This document shows, piece by piece, positions 52,723 to 60,960 of a stretch of DNA of 64,000 bases. The stretch covers positions 152,550-216,549 of the forward strand of contig NZ_QAOH01000007.1 in assembly GCF_003050785.1 (NCBI RefSeq), given 5' to 3'. The translations under genes and the position numbers were made by a program. The DNA comes from Celeribacter persicus. Its GTDB lineage: Bacteria > Pseudomonadota > Alphaproteobacteria > Rhodobacterales > Rhodobacteraceae. Every line of letters starts with the position of its first letter. Position 1 is the stretch's first letter. The notes beneath the pieces are model-generated. The model did no database searches. It worked only from the letters and a program-made list of their open reading frames with translations, and was not told the DNA's origin.

Positions 52723-53984
52723 AACACCACCGCACCGAAGACCTGGCCGCTCTGGCCTCCGAGATGTTCGAGGACATTCGCGCCCTCTCCGCCGATGCCG
52801 CAGGGGTAAGCCGTCCGGCTTTTTCCGCCAGGGAAACCGAAACGCTGTCCTATCTCGCCGAACGCGCCCGGACGGAAGGTTTGTGCGTCACTGAAGATTT
52901 GGGTCGTAACCTTTTGTTTTCTCTTCCAGAGCATGAAGATTCCGATAGGTTCACCATGATCGGCAGCCATGTGGATTCCGTTCCCATGGGCGGCAATTAC
53001 GATGGGCTGGCCGGTGTGATCGCCGGGCTGGTGGTGTTGATCGCAGCACGACGCGGCCTGCGCGCGCTCTCCCGTCCAGTCAAGGTTCTCGCCATGCGCG
53101 GAGAGGAAAGTGCGTGGTTCGGGGCATGTTACATCGGCTCAAAACTGCTGACCGGCACATTGCCCGAGGGCGAATTTCATGCCGCGCACAAGGGTGACAG
53201 GCGGTCGCTCGGCGCGCATCTCGAAGCCCTCGGCATCGACACCGCGCCGATCCAAGCGCAAGAACCGCTCTGCGATCTGAGCCGGATCGAGGCCTATCTT
53301 GAGTTGCACATCGAACAAGGCCCGCTTCTGGTCGAACGCAATATCCCCGCCGCCGTCGTCACCGGCATTCGCGGCAATTTCCGCTATCGTGACATCCATT
53401 GCATCGGTCAGGCCGGTCACTCCGGCGCGGTGCCGCGCGCCTATCGCCACGACCCGGTTCTGGCCTTTGCCGAGCTGATGCACCGGCTCGACAGCACATG
53501 GCAGCACCTGCTCAACACCGGCCAGGATCTCGTTCTCACCTCCGGCGTCGTCGGCACCGATCCGACGCGGCATGCGATTGCCCGCATCCCCGACGAGATC
53601 ACCTTTTCCCTCGACATCCGGTCGCAGGACGCAGGCACGCTCGATCAGATGCGCCGCTATCTCAAGGACGAAATGGCCGACATCGCCCGCTCGCGCGGCG
53701 TGCGTTTCGAGCTTGGTCCCGAGGTCGCCGTTGCCCCTGCCCTGATGGACCCGGCACTGGTCTCGGGACTTGAACGCGCCATGGCGTCCGTCACGGGAGA
53801 GGCGTTCTCCATGGCCTCGGGCGGCGGTCATGACGCGGCGGTGTTCGCACAGGCGGGCGTGCCCTCCGGCATGGTCTTCGTGCGCAACCGCAACGGTTCG
53901 CACAATCCCGACGAGGCGATGGAGATCGCCGATTTCATGGTGGGCGTGGACATCCTCGCCAGTTATATGGAGGCCGCATCATGA
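52719..53984 (+). CDS. N-carbamoyl-amino-acid amidohydrolase (allantoate/ureidopropionase family)
   Basis: Zinc-dependent amidase of 421 residues in the M20-like hydantoinase/carbamoylase family. Metal ligands are seen in IGSHVDSVPMGGNYDGLAGV (His, Asp), MRGEESAWFG (Glu), YLELHIEQGPLL (His) and ASGGGHDAAVF (His). These enzymes split a ureido acid into an amino acid, ammonia and CO2. Between pyrD and pyrE the obvious substrate is N-carbamoyl-aspartate, the ring-opened form of dihydroorotate (inference); ureidopropionate or ureidoglycolate-type substrates are alternatives. A dihydroorotase that would link them is not in the window. Confidence 0.85.
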   Translation: MKHHRTEDLAALASEMFEDIRALSADAAGVSRPAFSARETETLSYLAERARTEGLCVTEDLGRNLLFSLPEHEDSDRFTMIGSHVDSVPMGGNYDGLAGVIAGLVVLIAARRGLRALSRPVKVLAMRGEESAWFGACYIGSKLLTGTLPEGEFHAAHKGDRRSLGAHLEALGIDTAPIQAQEPLCDLSRIEAYLELHIEQGPLLVERNIPAAVVTGIRGNFRYRDIHCIGQAGHSGAVPRAYRHDPVLAFAELMHRLDSTWQHLLNTGQDLVLTSGVVGTDPTRHAIARIPDEITFSLDIRSQDAGTLDQMRRYLKDEMADIARSRGVRFELGPEVAVAPALMDPALVSGLERAMASVTGEAFSMASGGGHDAAVFAQAGVPSGMVFVRNRNGSHNPDEAMEIADFMVGVDILASYMEAAS

Positions 53985-53998
53985 AGGAGCCTCACATC

Positions 53999-54703
53999 AT
54001 GTCTTCAACCATGCCCTTAAGCCCCGAAACCCGCACCGATTTCGCCCGACGCACGGCGCTTGCCCTTCTCGATATTCGCGCCGTCGAAGTGGCGGAAACA
54101 CGTCCTTTCATCCTGTCCTCAGGGATTGCGAGCCCGGTCTATATCAATGTGCGCAAGGTCATCTCCGTCCCTGCGGTGCGTGAAAAACTCATGGGCTTTG
54201 CCTCCGAGGTGATCGACGCCGAGATCGGGCGCGACCGGATCGACGCCATCGCCGGCGCCGAGACCGCGGGCATTCCCTTCGCCGCCTGGATCGCCGCCGA
54301 GACCGGACTGCCGATGCAATATGTCCGCAAACGGGCGCAGGGTTTCGGCCCCGAGGCGCATATCGAAGGGATATGGGAACCCGGCCAGCGCGTGCTTCTG
54401 GTCGAGGATCTGACCACCGACGGGGCCTCGAAACTGCGGTTCTGCGAGGCGCTGCGGGCTGCTGGTCTTGTCGTGCGGGACGTGTTCATGCTGTTCCAGT
54501 ATGACATCTTCCCCGAAACCCGCGCCGCGATGGAGCGTGCGGGCATTCGCCTTCATGCGCTGGCCACCTGGAAAGACATTCTCGACGTGGCCCGCGCGCA
54601 TGACCGTTTCACCCCGGAACAGCGCGACACCATTGCCGCTTTTCTCGACGCCCCGCTGGACTGGTCTGCCGCCCATGGTGGTGCCCGCAGCCTGACGTTT
54701 TAA
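53999..54703 (+). CDS. pyrE: orotate phosphoribosyltransferase
   Basis: A protein of 234 residues that joins orotate to PRPP to give OMP. The PRPP motif RVLLVEDLTTDGASK is clear, as are ILSSGIASPVYINVRK (orotate side), IAGAETAGIPFAAWIA and YVRKRAQGFG with the flexible-loop basic residues. The start at 53999 has AAGGAG nine bases before it; an ATG at 53981, overlapping the amidase stop, would cover that site. With the transporter it could feed imported orotate directly into UMP synthesis; pyrF is not in the window. Confidence 0.93.
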   Translation: MSSTMPLSPETRTDFARRTALALLDIRAVEVAETRPFILSSGIASPVYINVRKVISVPAVREKLMGFASEVIDAEIGRDRIDAIAGAETAGIPFAAWIAAETGLPMQYVRKRAQGFGPEAHIEGIWEPGQRVLLVEDLTTDGASKLRFCEALRAAGLVVRDVFMLFQYDIFPETRAAMERAGIRLHALATWKDILDVARAHDRFTPEQRDTIAAFLDAPLDWSAAHGGARSLTF

Positions 54704-54728
54704 CCCCCGATGTTTTAAGGAGACACCG

Positions 54729-55046
54729 ATGTTCACCTTCCTCCTCGATCTGATCACCGAAAAAGGCCGTGGCATTCACGCCTATTCCGCCGTCGCGAAA
54801 GCGGCATTCGAACGCGCGCTGGCGGAACCGGACCACGCCGCCGCCTTCTATTTCCTCGCCACGAGTGCCGAAACCTTCGTCGACCGTCACGAACGCCAGC
54901 CTTTGTCCAGCGAAGAGCTCGAACAGAATTTCATGGCCTTTCAGGACGACATCCGCGCGCTCGAAGCGGTGGCACAGGACAGCAAGGCCGAACAGCTGGC
55001 GGTCCTCAACGCGATCGTGAAAGCACGGATAGCCCGCACCCGCTGA
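54729..55046 (+). CDS. uncharacterised last gene of the orotate-type operon
   Basis: A protein of 105 residues with an AAGGAG ribosome site seven bases before its ATG. It is predicted helical, acidic in its second half (SSEELEQNFMAFQDDIRALEAVAQD) and basic at the end (KARIARTR). There is no signal peptide, no Cys and no motif I know. Position 25 bases after pyrE says it belongs to the operon; a role in assembling or regulating the pathway is only a guess. Confidence 0.7.
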   Translation: MFTFLLDLITEKGRGIHAYSAVAKAAFERALAEPDHAAAFYFLATSAETFVDRHERQPLSSEELEQNFMAFQDDIRALEAVAQDSKAEQLAVLNAIVKARIARTR

Positions 55047-55064
55047 ACCTGACAGCAATGCGGC

Positions 55065-55099
55065 AGAGCGGTTCGGCCTCAGCCAACAGACCGCTCTGA
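55065..55099 (+). terminator. hairpin after the orotate-type operon
   Basis: CAGAGCGGT (55065-55073) and ACCGCTCTG (55091-55099) form a perfect nine-pair stem with a 17-base loop, 19 bases after the last gene and just before the convergent RelA/SpoT-domain gene. There is no clear U-run on either strand. Confidence 0.45.
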
Positions 55100-55108
55100 C
55101 CGTTGTGC

Positions 55109-55795
55109 CTACGACTGCTCCCGCCTTGCCCGGATACGGCGCTCTCGGGCCGCAACGAGAGATGCAATCGTCACATCGCCTTGCCGCATCAGACGCCCAA
55201 GCTCGGCAAGGTGATACTTCTCCTCCTCCGAAGGGGCACCGAGTTCGGACTTGTAGCCTATCCCGTGTTCGATCTCGTTCCAGACATTGGCGATCAATGT
55301 GCACACCTGCACCTCGCAACTCAGATCCCCGAGGCTCTCGTATCCGCCCGGCAGAAACTCATCGGGCAGACTGACCTGGGCATGAATCGCCCAGTAAAAA
55401 TTCTGATTTTCGGGGGTCTTCTTGTCCTTGCGGTCCACCTCGATGTCGCCTTGCCCATGAGGCCCGCGAAATACGGCGGGAAGTCGTGCGATAATCTCTT
55501 CGCAATCCTCTTCCAGATACGCGGAGATGCGCACGCCTGCGATATCCCTGATATCGGCGAAAATATCATCCACGGTCTGATAATGGCGTTTGCCCTCATT
55601 CCTGAAACGCTTGAGTTTGCTCTCAAAGGATTTCTCGCTTTTCACCCGAAACGTCACCTGAGCCCGGATGGCATATCGTTCGCACACATCCTTCCGGCAT
55701 ATCTCGGAAACACGATCGGCGAGTTTCACAAACCGGTCCCGCTCGCGCCGATAACGGGCGACAGCCTCGGGGATCAGTTCCAGCTTGAAGGTCAT
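55109..55795 (-). CDS. small RelA/SpoT-domain protein (alarmone synthetase type)
   Basis: A protein of 228 residues consisting almost only of a RelA/SpoT nucleotidyltransferase domain. TVDDIFADIRDIAGVRI corresponds to the DLIGVRI region, and SCEVQVCTLIANVWNEIEHGIGYK to the conserved EVQ(I/V)RT...W..lEH...YK region; the usual Arg in that motif is Cys here. No HD hydrolase, TGS or ACT domain is present, so it resembles small alarmone synthetases, which make (p)ppGpp or relatives, or the toxic branch that makes other alarmones. The start at 55795 (MTFKLELIP) begins the domain; the longer frame upstream covers the promoter region of ftsH. It is divergent from ftsH. Confidence 0.8.
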   Translation of the reverse strand: MTFKLELIPEAVARYRRERDRFVKLADRVSEICRKDVCERYAIRAQVTFRVKSEKSFESKLKRFRNEGKRHYQTVDDIFADIRDIAGVRISAYLEEDCEEIIARLPAVFRGPHGQGDIEVDRKDKKTPENQNFYWAIHAQVSLPDEFLPGGYESLGDLSCEVQVCTLIANVWNEIEHGIGYKSELGAPSEEEKYHLAELGRLMRQGDVTIASLVAARERRIRARREQS

Positions 55796-55928
55796 CGGGG
55801 TCTCTCGAATGATACGCGCCAAACATCGCACTGCGGATATGGCTCCGCAAGCGGGATGGTGATGCGTCGGCGACATCGCGTTTCGAGGCGAACCGATGCT
55901 GCCCGCATTCGGATACCGGCACAGGGCA

Positions 55929-55942
55929 TTGACATAGGTCAT
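55929..55942. promoter_or_regulatory. FNR/FixK-like box ahead of ftsH
   Basis: TTGA-N6-TCAT, one base from the TTGA-N6-TCAA pattern of FNR/FixK regulators, about 58 bp before the ftsH start in the divergent gap with the alarmone-synthetase-like gene. Confidence 0.35.
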
Positions 55943-55993
55943 CGCCCAACGGGAGGATATTCCTGAAAATGTCGCTCACATGGAGGAGAAGGC

Positions 55994-57895
55994 ATGGCAA
56001 ACGCAGCACCGCACCCGCCCGGCGATGGCGAGCCACCCAGATCCGGACAATGGATGACGATTGTCTCTTGGGCATTATTCATCATCGTGCTCTTGAGTTT
56101 CATGCTCAACGCCCCCGCCGACAGCTATCAAAACGTGTCCTATACGGAAATCAAACAGATGATCCGGAGCGGCGAAGCGCGACAAGCGTTGCTTGAGGAC
56201 CATGCCATCACAATCGACACGAGCGAGACCGGTGACGAGGCCCCGCAAAAATACCGTGCGGTCACGCCCTCTCAGGGCGACCCGGAGCTTCTGCCTTTGC
56301 TTGAAGCGCAGGACGTCGAGATCACGGCACAAGCACCAAAGGGCACATCGCTCCTCAGCTATTTCCTGCCGTGGATACTGATCCTCGCATTATATTTCTG
56401 GTTTCAGCGGCGCATGATGGGCCAGATTGGCGACGGGTTTGGCCAGGGAGCGGTCGGCAATCTCTTCAGTGGCCGGTTTTCAAAGCCCAGCACATCGACG
56501 AAACGCACGACGTTCGCCGATGTGGCGGGACAGGATCAAGCCAAAAAGGAAGTCGCCGAACTTGTGGAATTCCTACGTGAGCCCGAGCGGTTCCAGAAGG
56601 TCGGCGCGGAAGTGCCCCACGGTGTCCTGTTGATGGGACCGCCGGGCACCGGCAAGACGCTTATGGCCAAAGCTCTTGCCGGAGAAGCGGATGTCCCGTT
56701 CTTTTCGACCTCGGGCTCGGAGTTCATAGAGGTCTTTGTCGGGGTCGGTGCGGGGCGGGTTCGAAAAATGTTCGAGGCCGCACGCAAAGCGGCCCCCGCC
56801 GTGATTTTCATTGATGAGCTCGACAGCATCGGGCGGACACGGGGAACCGGTCTTGGCGGAGGACATGACGAGCGCGAGCAAACTCTCAACCAGATTCTCG
56901 CGGAACTTGACGGGTTCGACGGTAAGGAGGCGGTCGTCGTCCTCGCGGCAACGAACCGCCCTGACGTACTTGACCCGGCCCTCTTGCGACCGGGGCGGTT
57001 TGACCGGCATGTGACACTGAACCTCCCCGACCGTGCTGCGCGCAAAGCCATTCTCGACATTCATGCCCGCGATCTGCCTCTGGACGATCCGGGCAACCTC
57101 GATGACATCGCGGGGGGCACGCCGGGATTTTCGGGCGCCGACCTGAAGAACCTGCTGAACGAGGCCGCGATCAACGCGGCGCGCCGCAGCGCCGGTTCGA
57201 TCACCGCACAGGATTTGCAGGAGGCCCGCGACAAAGTCCTGATGGGCACTGTGCGCACTCTGGCCATTCAGCCCGAAGAAAAACATCGCCTCTCGGTTCA
57301 TGAGGCGGGCCATACGATAGCTGCATATTTCACGCCGGAGGCAGATCCGCTCTACAAGGTCACGATCATTCCTCGCGGTCAGAGCCTTGGCGGCACGCAT
57401 ATGCTGGAGCGCGAAGAGCATCACACTCTGTCTGAAAGCTATCTGCGCGCCCAGTTGATCATCCTTCTGGCAGGGCGCGCCGCAGAAAAGAAACTTCTGG
57501 GAACGGTGAGTTCGGGGGCCGACGATGACATCAGGCGCGCCACTGCGCTGGCACGTTCGATGGTCGCGCGCTGGGGGATGAACGACGATCTGGGGCCTGT
57601 CGATCTGAGCCAAAGCCAAGATCATCCCTTCCTTGGCCAGTCGATTGCGCAGCCACGCGAACACGCGGACGCGACCGCCGCTCAGGTCGATGACGAGGTC
57701 ATGAAGCTTTTGAAACGCGCCGAGAAGGCAGCCACAGATATCATCACTGCGCACGAGCGCGGGATGCGCGTCCTGATCCGGGAACTGGAGGCCATAGAGG
57801 TCTTGAACTTCGAACAAATCGAGGCCTGTCTCAGCTCAGGCGGCAAGGAAACACCAAGGCTTCCCGAGACCGTATCCTGCACGGAAACGACCTGA
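55994..57895 (+). CDS. ftsH: FtsH-type membrane ATP-dependent zinc protease
   Basis: A protein of 633 residues with two membrane helices (about 23-38 and 118-135) around a periplasmic domain, then the AAA+ module (Walker A GPPGTGKT, Walker B VIFIDELDSIG, second region of homology LDPALLRPGRFDRHV) and the zinc protease with HEAGH at 436-440 and a distal Asp near SSGADDDIRRAT. It degrades unstable membrane and soluble proteins. Its place beside an alarmone-synthetase-like gene, a PRTase/esterase fusion and a P-type ATPase, and not beside tilS or folP, suggests a second, stress-related FtsH (inference). GGAGGAG precedes the start. Confidence 0.93.
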   Translation: MANAAPHPPGDGEPPRSGQWMTIVSWALFIIVLLSFMLNAPADSYQNVSYTEIKQMIRSGEARQALLEDHAITIDTSETGDEAPQKYRAVTPSQGDPELLPLLEAQDVEITAQAPKGTSLLSYFLPWILILALYFWFQRRMMGQIGDGFGQGAVGNLFSGRFSKPSTSTKRTTFADVAGQDQAKKEVAELVEFLREPERFQKVGAEVPHGVLLMGPPGTGKTLMAKALAGEADVPFFSTSGSEFIEVFVGVGAGRVRKMFEAARKAAPAVIFIDELDSIGRTRGTGLGGGHDEREQTLNQILAELDGFDGKEAVVVLAATNRPDVLDPALLRPGRFDRHVTLNLPDRAARKAILDIHARDLPLDDPGNLDDIAGGTPGFSGADLKNLLNEAAINAARRSAGSITAQDLQEARDKVLMGTVRTLAIQPEEKHRLSVHEAGHTIAAYFTPEADPLYKVTIIPRGQSLGGTHMLEREEHHTLSESYLRAQLIILLAGRAAEKKLLGTVSSGADDDIRRATALARSMVARWGMNDDLGPVDLSQSQDHPFLGQSIAQPREHADATAAQVDDEVMKLLKRAEKAATDIITAHERGMRVLIRELEAIEVLNFEQIEACLSSGGKETPRLPETVSCTETT

Positions 57896-57905
57896 TCGTT
57901 TCCTT

Positions 57906-57921
57906 TCGCGAAAACTCGCGA
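57906..57921. terminator. short hairpin between convergent ftsH and fusion gene
   Basis: TCGCG and CGCGA with an AAAACT loop, 11 bases after the ftsH stop. Weak, and listed because it is the only stem in the 91-base convergent gap. Confidence 0.3.
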
Positions 57922-57986
57922 TAGATGCCAGCGATCACGGCGCCACGACGGCCTCTGCGCCAACCGCATTCCATATCCGGCCCGGC

Positions 57987-60647
57987 TCATAGCCCGAAAG
58001 GATAAGTCTCATCAGCGCCCTCTGACATTTCGACCGGTATCGGGGTTATGGCTTTTGTCTGATCGAACCAAACGAACGCGTCATACTGATCCGGAAGGGT
58101 TGCATGGGAATAATGGCTCCAGCGTTCCGTTTCAGGGCGATAAATGACCCCGATGTAGCGTTCGAGATACGGTTCGGAAAGCGCACGACGGAGTGCGGGA
58201 GACACCCGCTCGCCGAAATCAAGAAGAAAGCGGGGTTCTCCGACCTCATGGCACAGCGCTTCGAAACTGTCCGATCGTGAGGGGCGCACCGTTTTCACCT
58301 CCATCGGCGCATCCCATTCCGACGCGGCGGCCACCGTGCCCGCATGCGTGCCGAACCCGATCAGCGCAGCATCCTTCCCGTAGGTTTCGCGACAGAGCTG
58401 ACCGATATTCAACTCATTCCGGGCCCGTCCCATATCGGTGAACCGCGCATCGCCGATATGGGAGTTATGAGCCCAGACGACGGCCTTGGTATCGGGGCCC
58501 ATCTGATCGAGCGTGCGTACGAGTGTTTCGAACATATGACGGTCTCGCAGATTCCAGGTTTTATGCGAGCCGTAATACATCACACGATAATAGCGTTCGG
58601 CATTTGCAATCAGACGCGCATTCTGAACCGCATCGAAGAAGTCATCACCGTCCCTCGCGGAATAGCTGAGTTCTTCTTCCAGAAGCCCGAGCAGGTTTTG
58701 CAACACCGGCTCCTCACAAAGCGCATAACCGCGACTGAGGGAGGCCCGGCCATAAGTCGCAAGCTGATGCGACCACGGGTCGATACATTCGTAGCGGGTA
58801 CGCGCCTCCTTCGCCGCTTGCGGATCAACCCTTTCGAGATAGTCCAGCACCGCAGCCATCGACGAGGTCATGCTGTACAAATCGAGCCCCCGGAACCGGA
58901 CCTGTTCCCCCACAGGCAAATCGGTGTTGTGACGTCGCAGGAAGGCGATGAAATCCTCGACCTCGCGATTGCGCCACATCCAGACCGGAAAACGCGAAAA
59001 GGGTGGCTTGTGCGACGGTCTTGGCGGCAGATCCCGAATGTGACGGTCAATGATTGCCGCGTCAGGCCAGTCGCCTTCGATGGCAACAAGGGTGAAACCG
59101 TGCTTTTCGATCAATCTCTGTGTGATCGCGGCCCGTGCACGATAGAATTCCGAAGTCCCGTGCGAGGCCTCGCCCAGCAGGACGATCTTTGCTGCGGCGT
59201 ATTGATCGAAGACTTCGGCGAACTCCGGTGTTTCGGGTGCTGGCAAAGCGTGCATGGCACGGCGTATCGCGGCAACAATATCCGCTCTGTCCGTCAGGTG
59301 CCGCTCCTCTTTCGGATGCACCGTCTCCGGAGGCAAACGAAGATGATGCGCGAACCAGTCCGCTGCCATCTCCGACACCGTTTCGAGTTGCCCCACCCCA
59401 TCGAAGAGATGCCCCGCATCCGGGACGATCTTCAGCATCGTCTCACAAGAGAACTGGCCCTGCGCCTTGCGATTGAGTGCAATCACTTCGTGATCGTCGC
59501 CCCCCACGATCAGCAATGTGGGGGCGGTCACATCCGCAAGATGCCCGCCCGCCAGATCCGGTCGACCGCCTCGGGAAACGACGGCACCGATCCGCTCCTG
59601 AAGCTCGGCGGCGGCGACAAGAGCGGCCCCCGCCCCGGTGCTTGCGCCGAAAAGACCAAGGGGCAGGTCTGCGACATCAGGCTCGGAACCGACATAGAGC
59701 ACGGTATCGACGATGCGTTCGGCGAGTTTCGCAATATCGAAGACATTGCGCCGATCTTCGGCCTCTTCCGATGTCAAAAGGTCGAAAAGCAGCGTGGCAA
59801 AACCATATGCGTTCAGCGTCTCAGCCACCGAACGATTGCGCGGGCTGAGACGGCTCGACCCGCTGCCATGAGCAAAAAGCACAAGCCCGCGCGGATCGAC
59901 CGGGACCGTCAACTCGCCCTCCAGACCGTAGGGCGGGACGGACACGGTACGGCGCATCGACATCGACCGGACGGGCGCGGCATCCAAGTGCCTTTCCCAT
60001 CCTTCCCGCAGAAGACTGACCGCCTCCTCATCAGAGAGTTGATGGAAATCCTCATAAAACGCTCCGACACCGTAAAATGGGCGCGCCGGATTGAGACAGA
60101 GCACATAATCCGCCAATTCTTCGAATTCCGGCAGCACATAGACGGGCGCGACCGGAACCGCGATCACGACACGCGCCGCGCCTTGTTTCTGAAGCCCGAG
60201 CAAAGCGGCTTTCATGCTTGCACCGGTTGCCAGACCGTCGTCGACGAGAATGGCGGTGCGCCCTTTGGCCGCGATTTGTTTGCGGTCCCCGAGATAGCGG
60301 GCACGCCGCCGTTCAAGTTCTTTCAACTCCTGCGCCCGCATCCGTTCGAGATAGCTTGCATCGGCGTGGGAACTCTGCCGGACAGTTTCGTTAATAACGG
60401 TCTGTGGATTTTCTCCGTCAACGATGGCACCAAGCGCAACCTCCGGCGCGCCCGGGGCTCCGATTTTGCGGACGAATATCAAATCGAGAGGGGCTTCGAG
60501 CGCCTTCGCAACTTCAAGCGCGACGGGGATGCCGCCCCGTGGAAGGGCATAAACGACAGGGCGCTCCAAGCCCATGTCCGCAAGTCGCTCTCCCAACAAC
60601 CGTCCAGCCTCAGAACGGTCTTTGAACCGGTCGCCATCATAAGACAT
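57987..60647 (-). CDS. three-domain fusion: phosphoribosyltransferase, alpha/beta hydrolase, erythromycin-esterase-like
   Basis: A protein of 886 residues with three complete domains. Residues 1-215 are a type I phosphoribosyltransferase (VYALPRGGIPVALEVAKAL; PRPP motif AILVDDGLATGASMKAAL). About 230-430 is a dienelactone-hydrolase-like alpha/beta hydrolase (GLVLFAHGSGSSRLSPRN, nucleophile Ser in GLFGASTGAGAAL, LLIVGGDDHEV, DAGHLFDG). About 450-886 is an erythromycin-esterase/succinoglycan-biosynthesis-like domain (IVLLGEASHGTSEFYRAR, VAIEGDWPDA, VVWAHNSHIGD). In many proteobacteria these parts occur as one to three neighbouring genes. The physiological reaction is unknown. The start at 60647 follows GGGGAGG; an earlier ATG at 60671 overlies that site. 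Confidence 0.85.
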   Translation of the reverse strand: MSYDGDRFKDRSEAGRLLGERLADMGLERPVVYALPRGGIPVALEVAKALEAPLDLIFVRKIGAPGAPEVALGAIVDGENPQTVINETVRQSSHADASYLERMRAQELKELERRRARYLGDRKQIAAKGRTAILVDDGLATGASMKAALLGLQKQGAARVVIAVPVAPVYVLPEFEELADYVLCLNPARPFYGVGAFYEDFHQLSDEEAVSLLREGWERHLDAAPVRSMSMRRTVSVPPYGLEGELTVPVDPRGLVLFAHGSGSSRLSPRNRSVAETLNAYGFATLLFDLLTSEEAEDRRNVFDIAKLAERIVDTVLYVGSEPDVADLPLGLFGASTGAGAALVAAAELQERIGAVVSRGGRPDLAGGHLADVTAPTLLIVGGDDHEVIALNRKAQGQFSCETMLKIVPDAGHLFDGVGQLETVSEMAADWFAHHLRLPPETVHPKEERHLTDRADIVAAIRRAMHALPAPETPEFAEVFDQYAAAKIVLLGEASHGTSEFYRARAAITQRLIEKHGFTLVAIEGDWPDAAIIDRHIRDLPPRPSHKPPFSRFPVWMWRNREVEDFIAFLRRHNTDLPVGEQVRFRGLDLYSMTSSMAAVLDYLERVDPQAAKEARTRYECIDPWSHQLATYGRASLSRGYALCEEPVLQNLLGLLEEELSYSARDGDDFFDAVQNARLIANAERYYRVMYYGSHKTWNLRDRHMFETLVRTLDQMGPDTKAVVWAHNSHIGDARFTDMGRARNELNIGQLCRETYGKDAALIGFGTHAGTVAAASEWDAPMEVKTVRPSRSDSFEALCHEVGEPRFLLDFGERVSPALRRALSEPYLERYIGVIYRPETERWSHYSHATLPDQYDAFVWFDQTKAITPIPVEMSEGADETYPFGL

Positions 60648-60739
60648 GCCATCCTCCCCTTCATGCGACACCTGTCACGCAGTTCAGGCCCACGCCATTC
60701 CAGTTCTTTTAAGTGTAACACAGAGCAAGGCACCTCCGG

Positions 60740-60753
60740 TTGATGTCGCGCAA
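60740..60753. promoter_or_regulatory. FNR/FixK-like box between divergent stress genes
   Basis: TTGA-TGTCGC-GCAA fits the TTG(A/C)-N6-(T/G)CAA pattern of FixK/FNR. It lies in the 313-bp gap between the divergent fusion gene and the P-type ATPase gene; apart from this box no other gene, repeat or clear promoter was recognised in that gap. Confidence 0.4.
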
Positions 60754-60960
60754 TGTGAGCCCTGAGGAAGATCGGAGGACAGGAGAATACCTTGTGGCGC
60801 CTGCGATCATGAACGCGGACACGCTCTCGCTGTCCACGTGGATGGCAACATACAATATGCCGCAACCATACCGGCCTAAATTTGATCGAAGTTATTGGCT
60901 CACCCCGAATTTTTTCCTAGCTTTCTCACATCTCAATGTTGCGAGTCAGGAGACCGCAAA

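Noticed and set aside
52719..53984. Allantoate degradation gene
   Set aside because: The family fits, but no allantoinase or ureidoglycolate genes are nearby, and both neighbours are orotate-pathway genes, so a ureido acid of pyrimidine origin is more likely.
58344..60743. Open frame of about 799 codons on the plus strand
   Set aside because: It mirrors the three-domain fusion gene, which has clear catalytic motifs; this frame has none.
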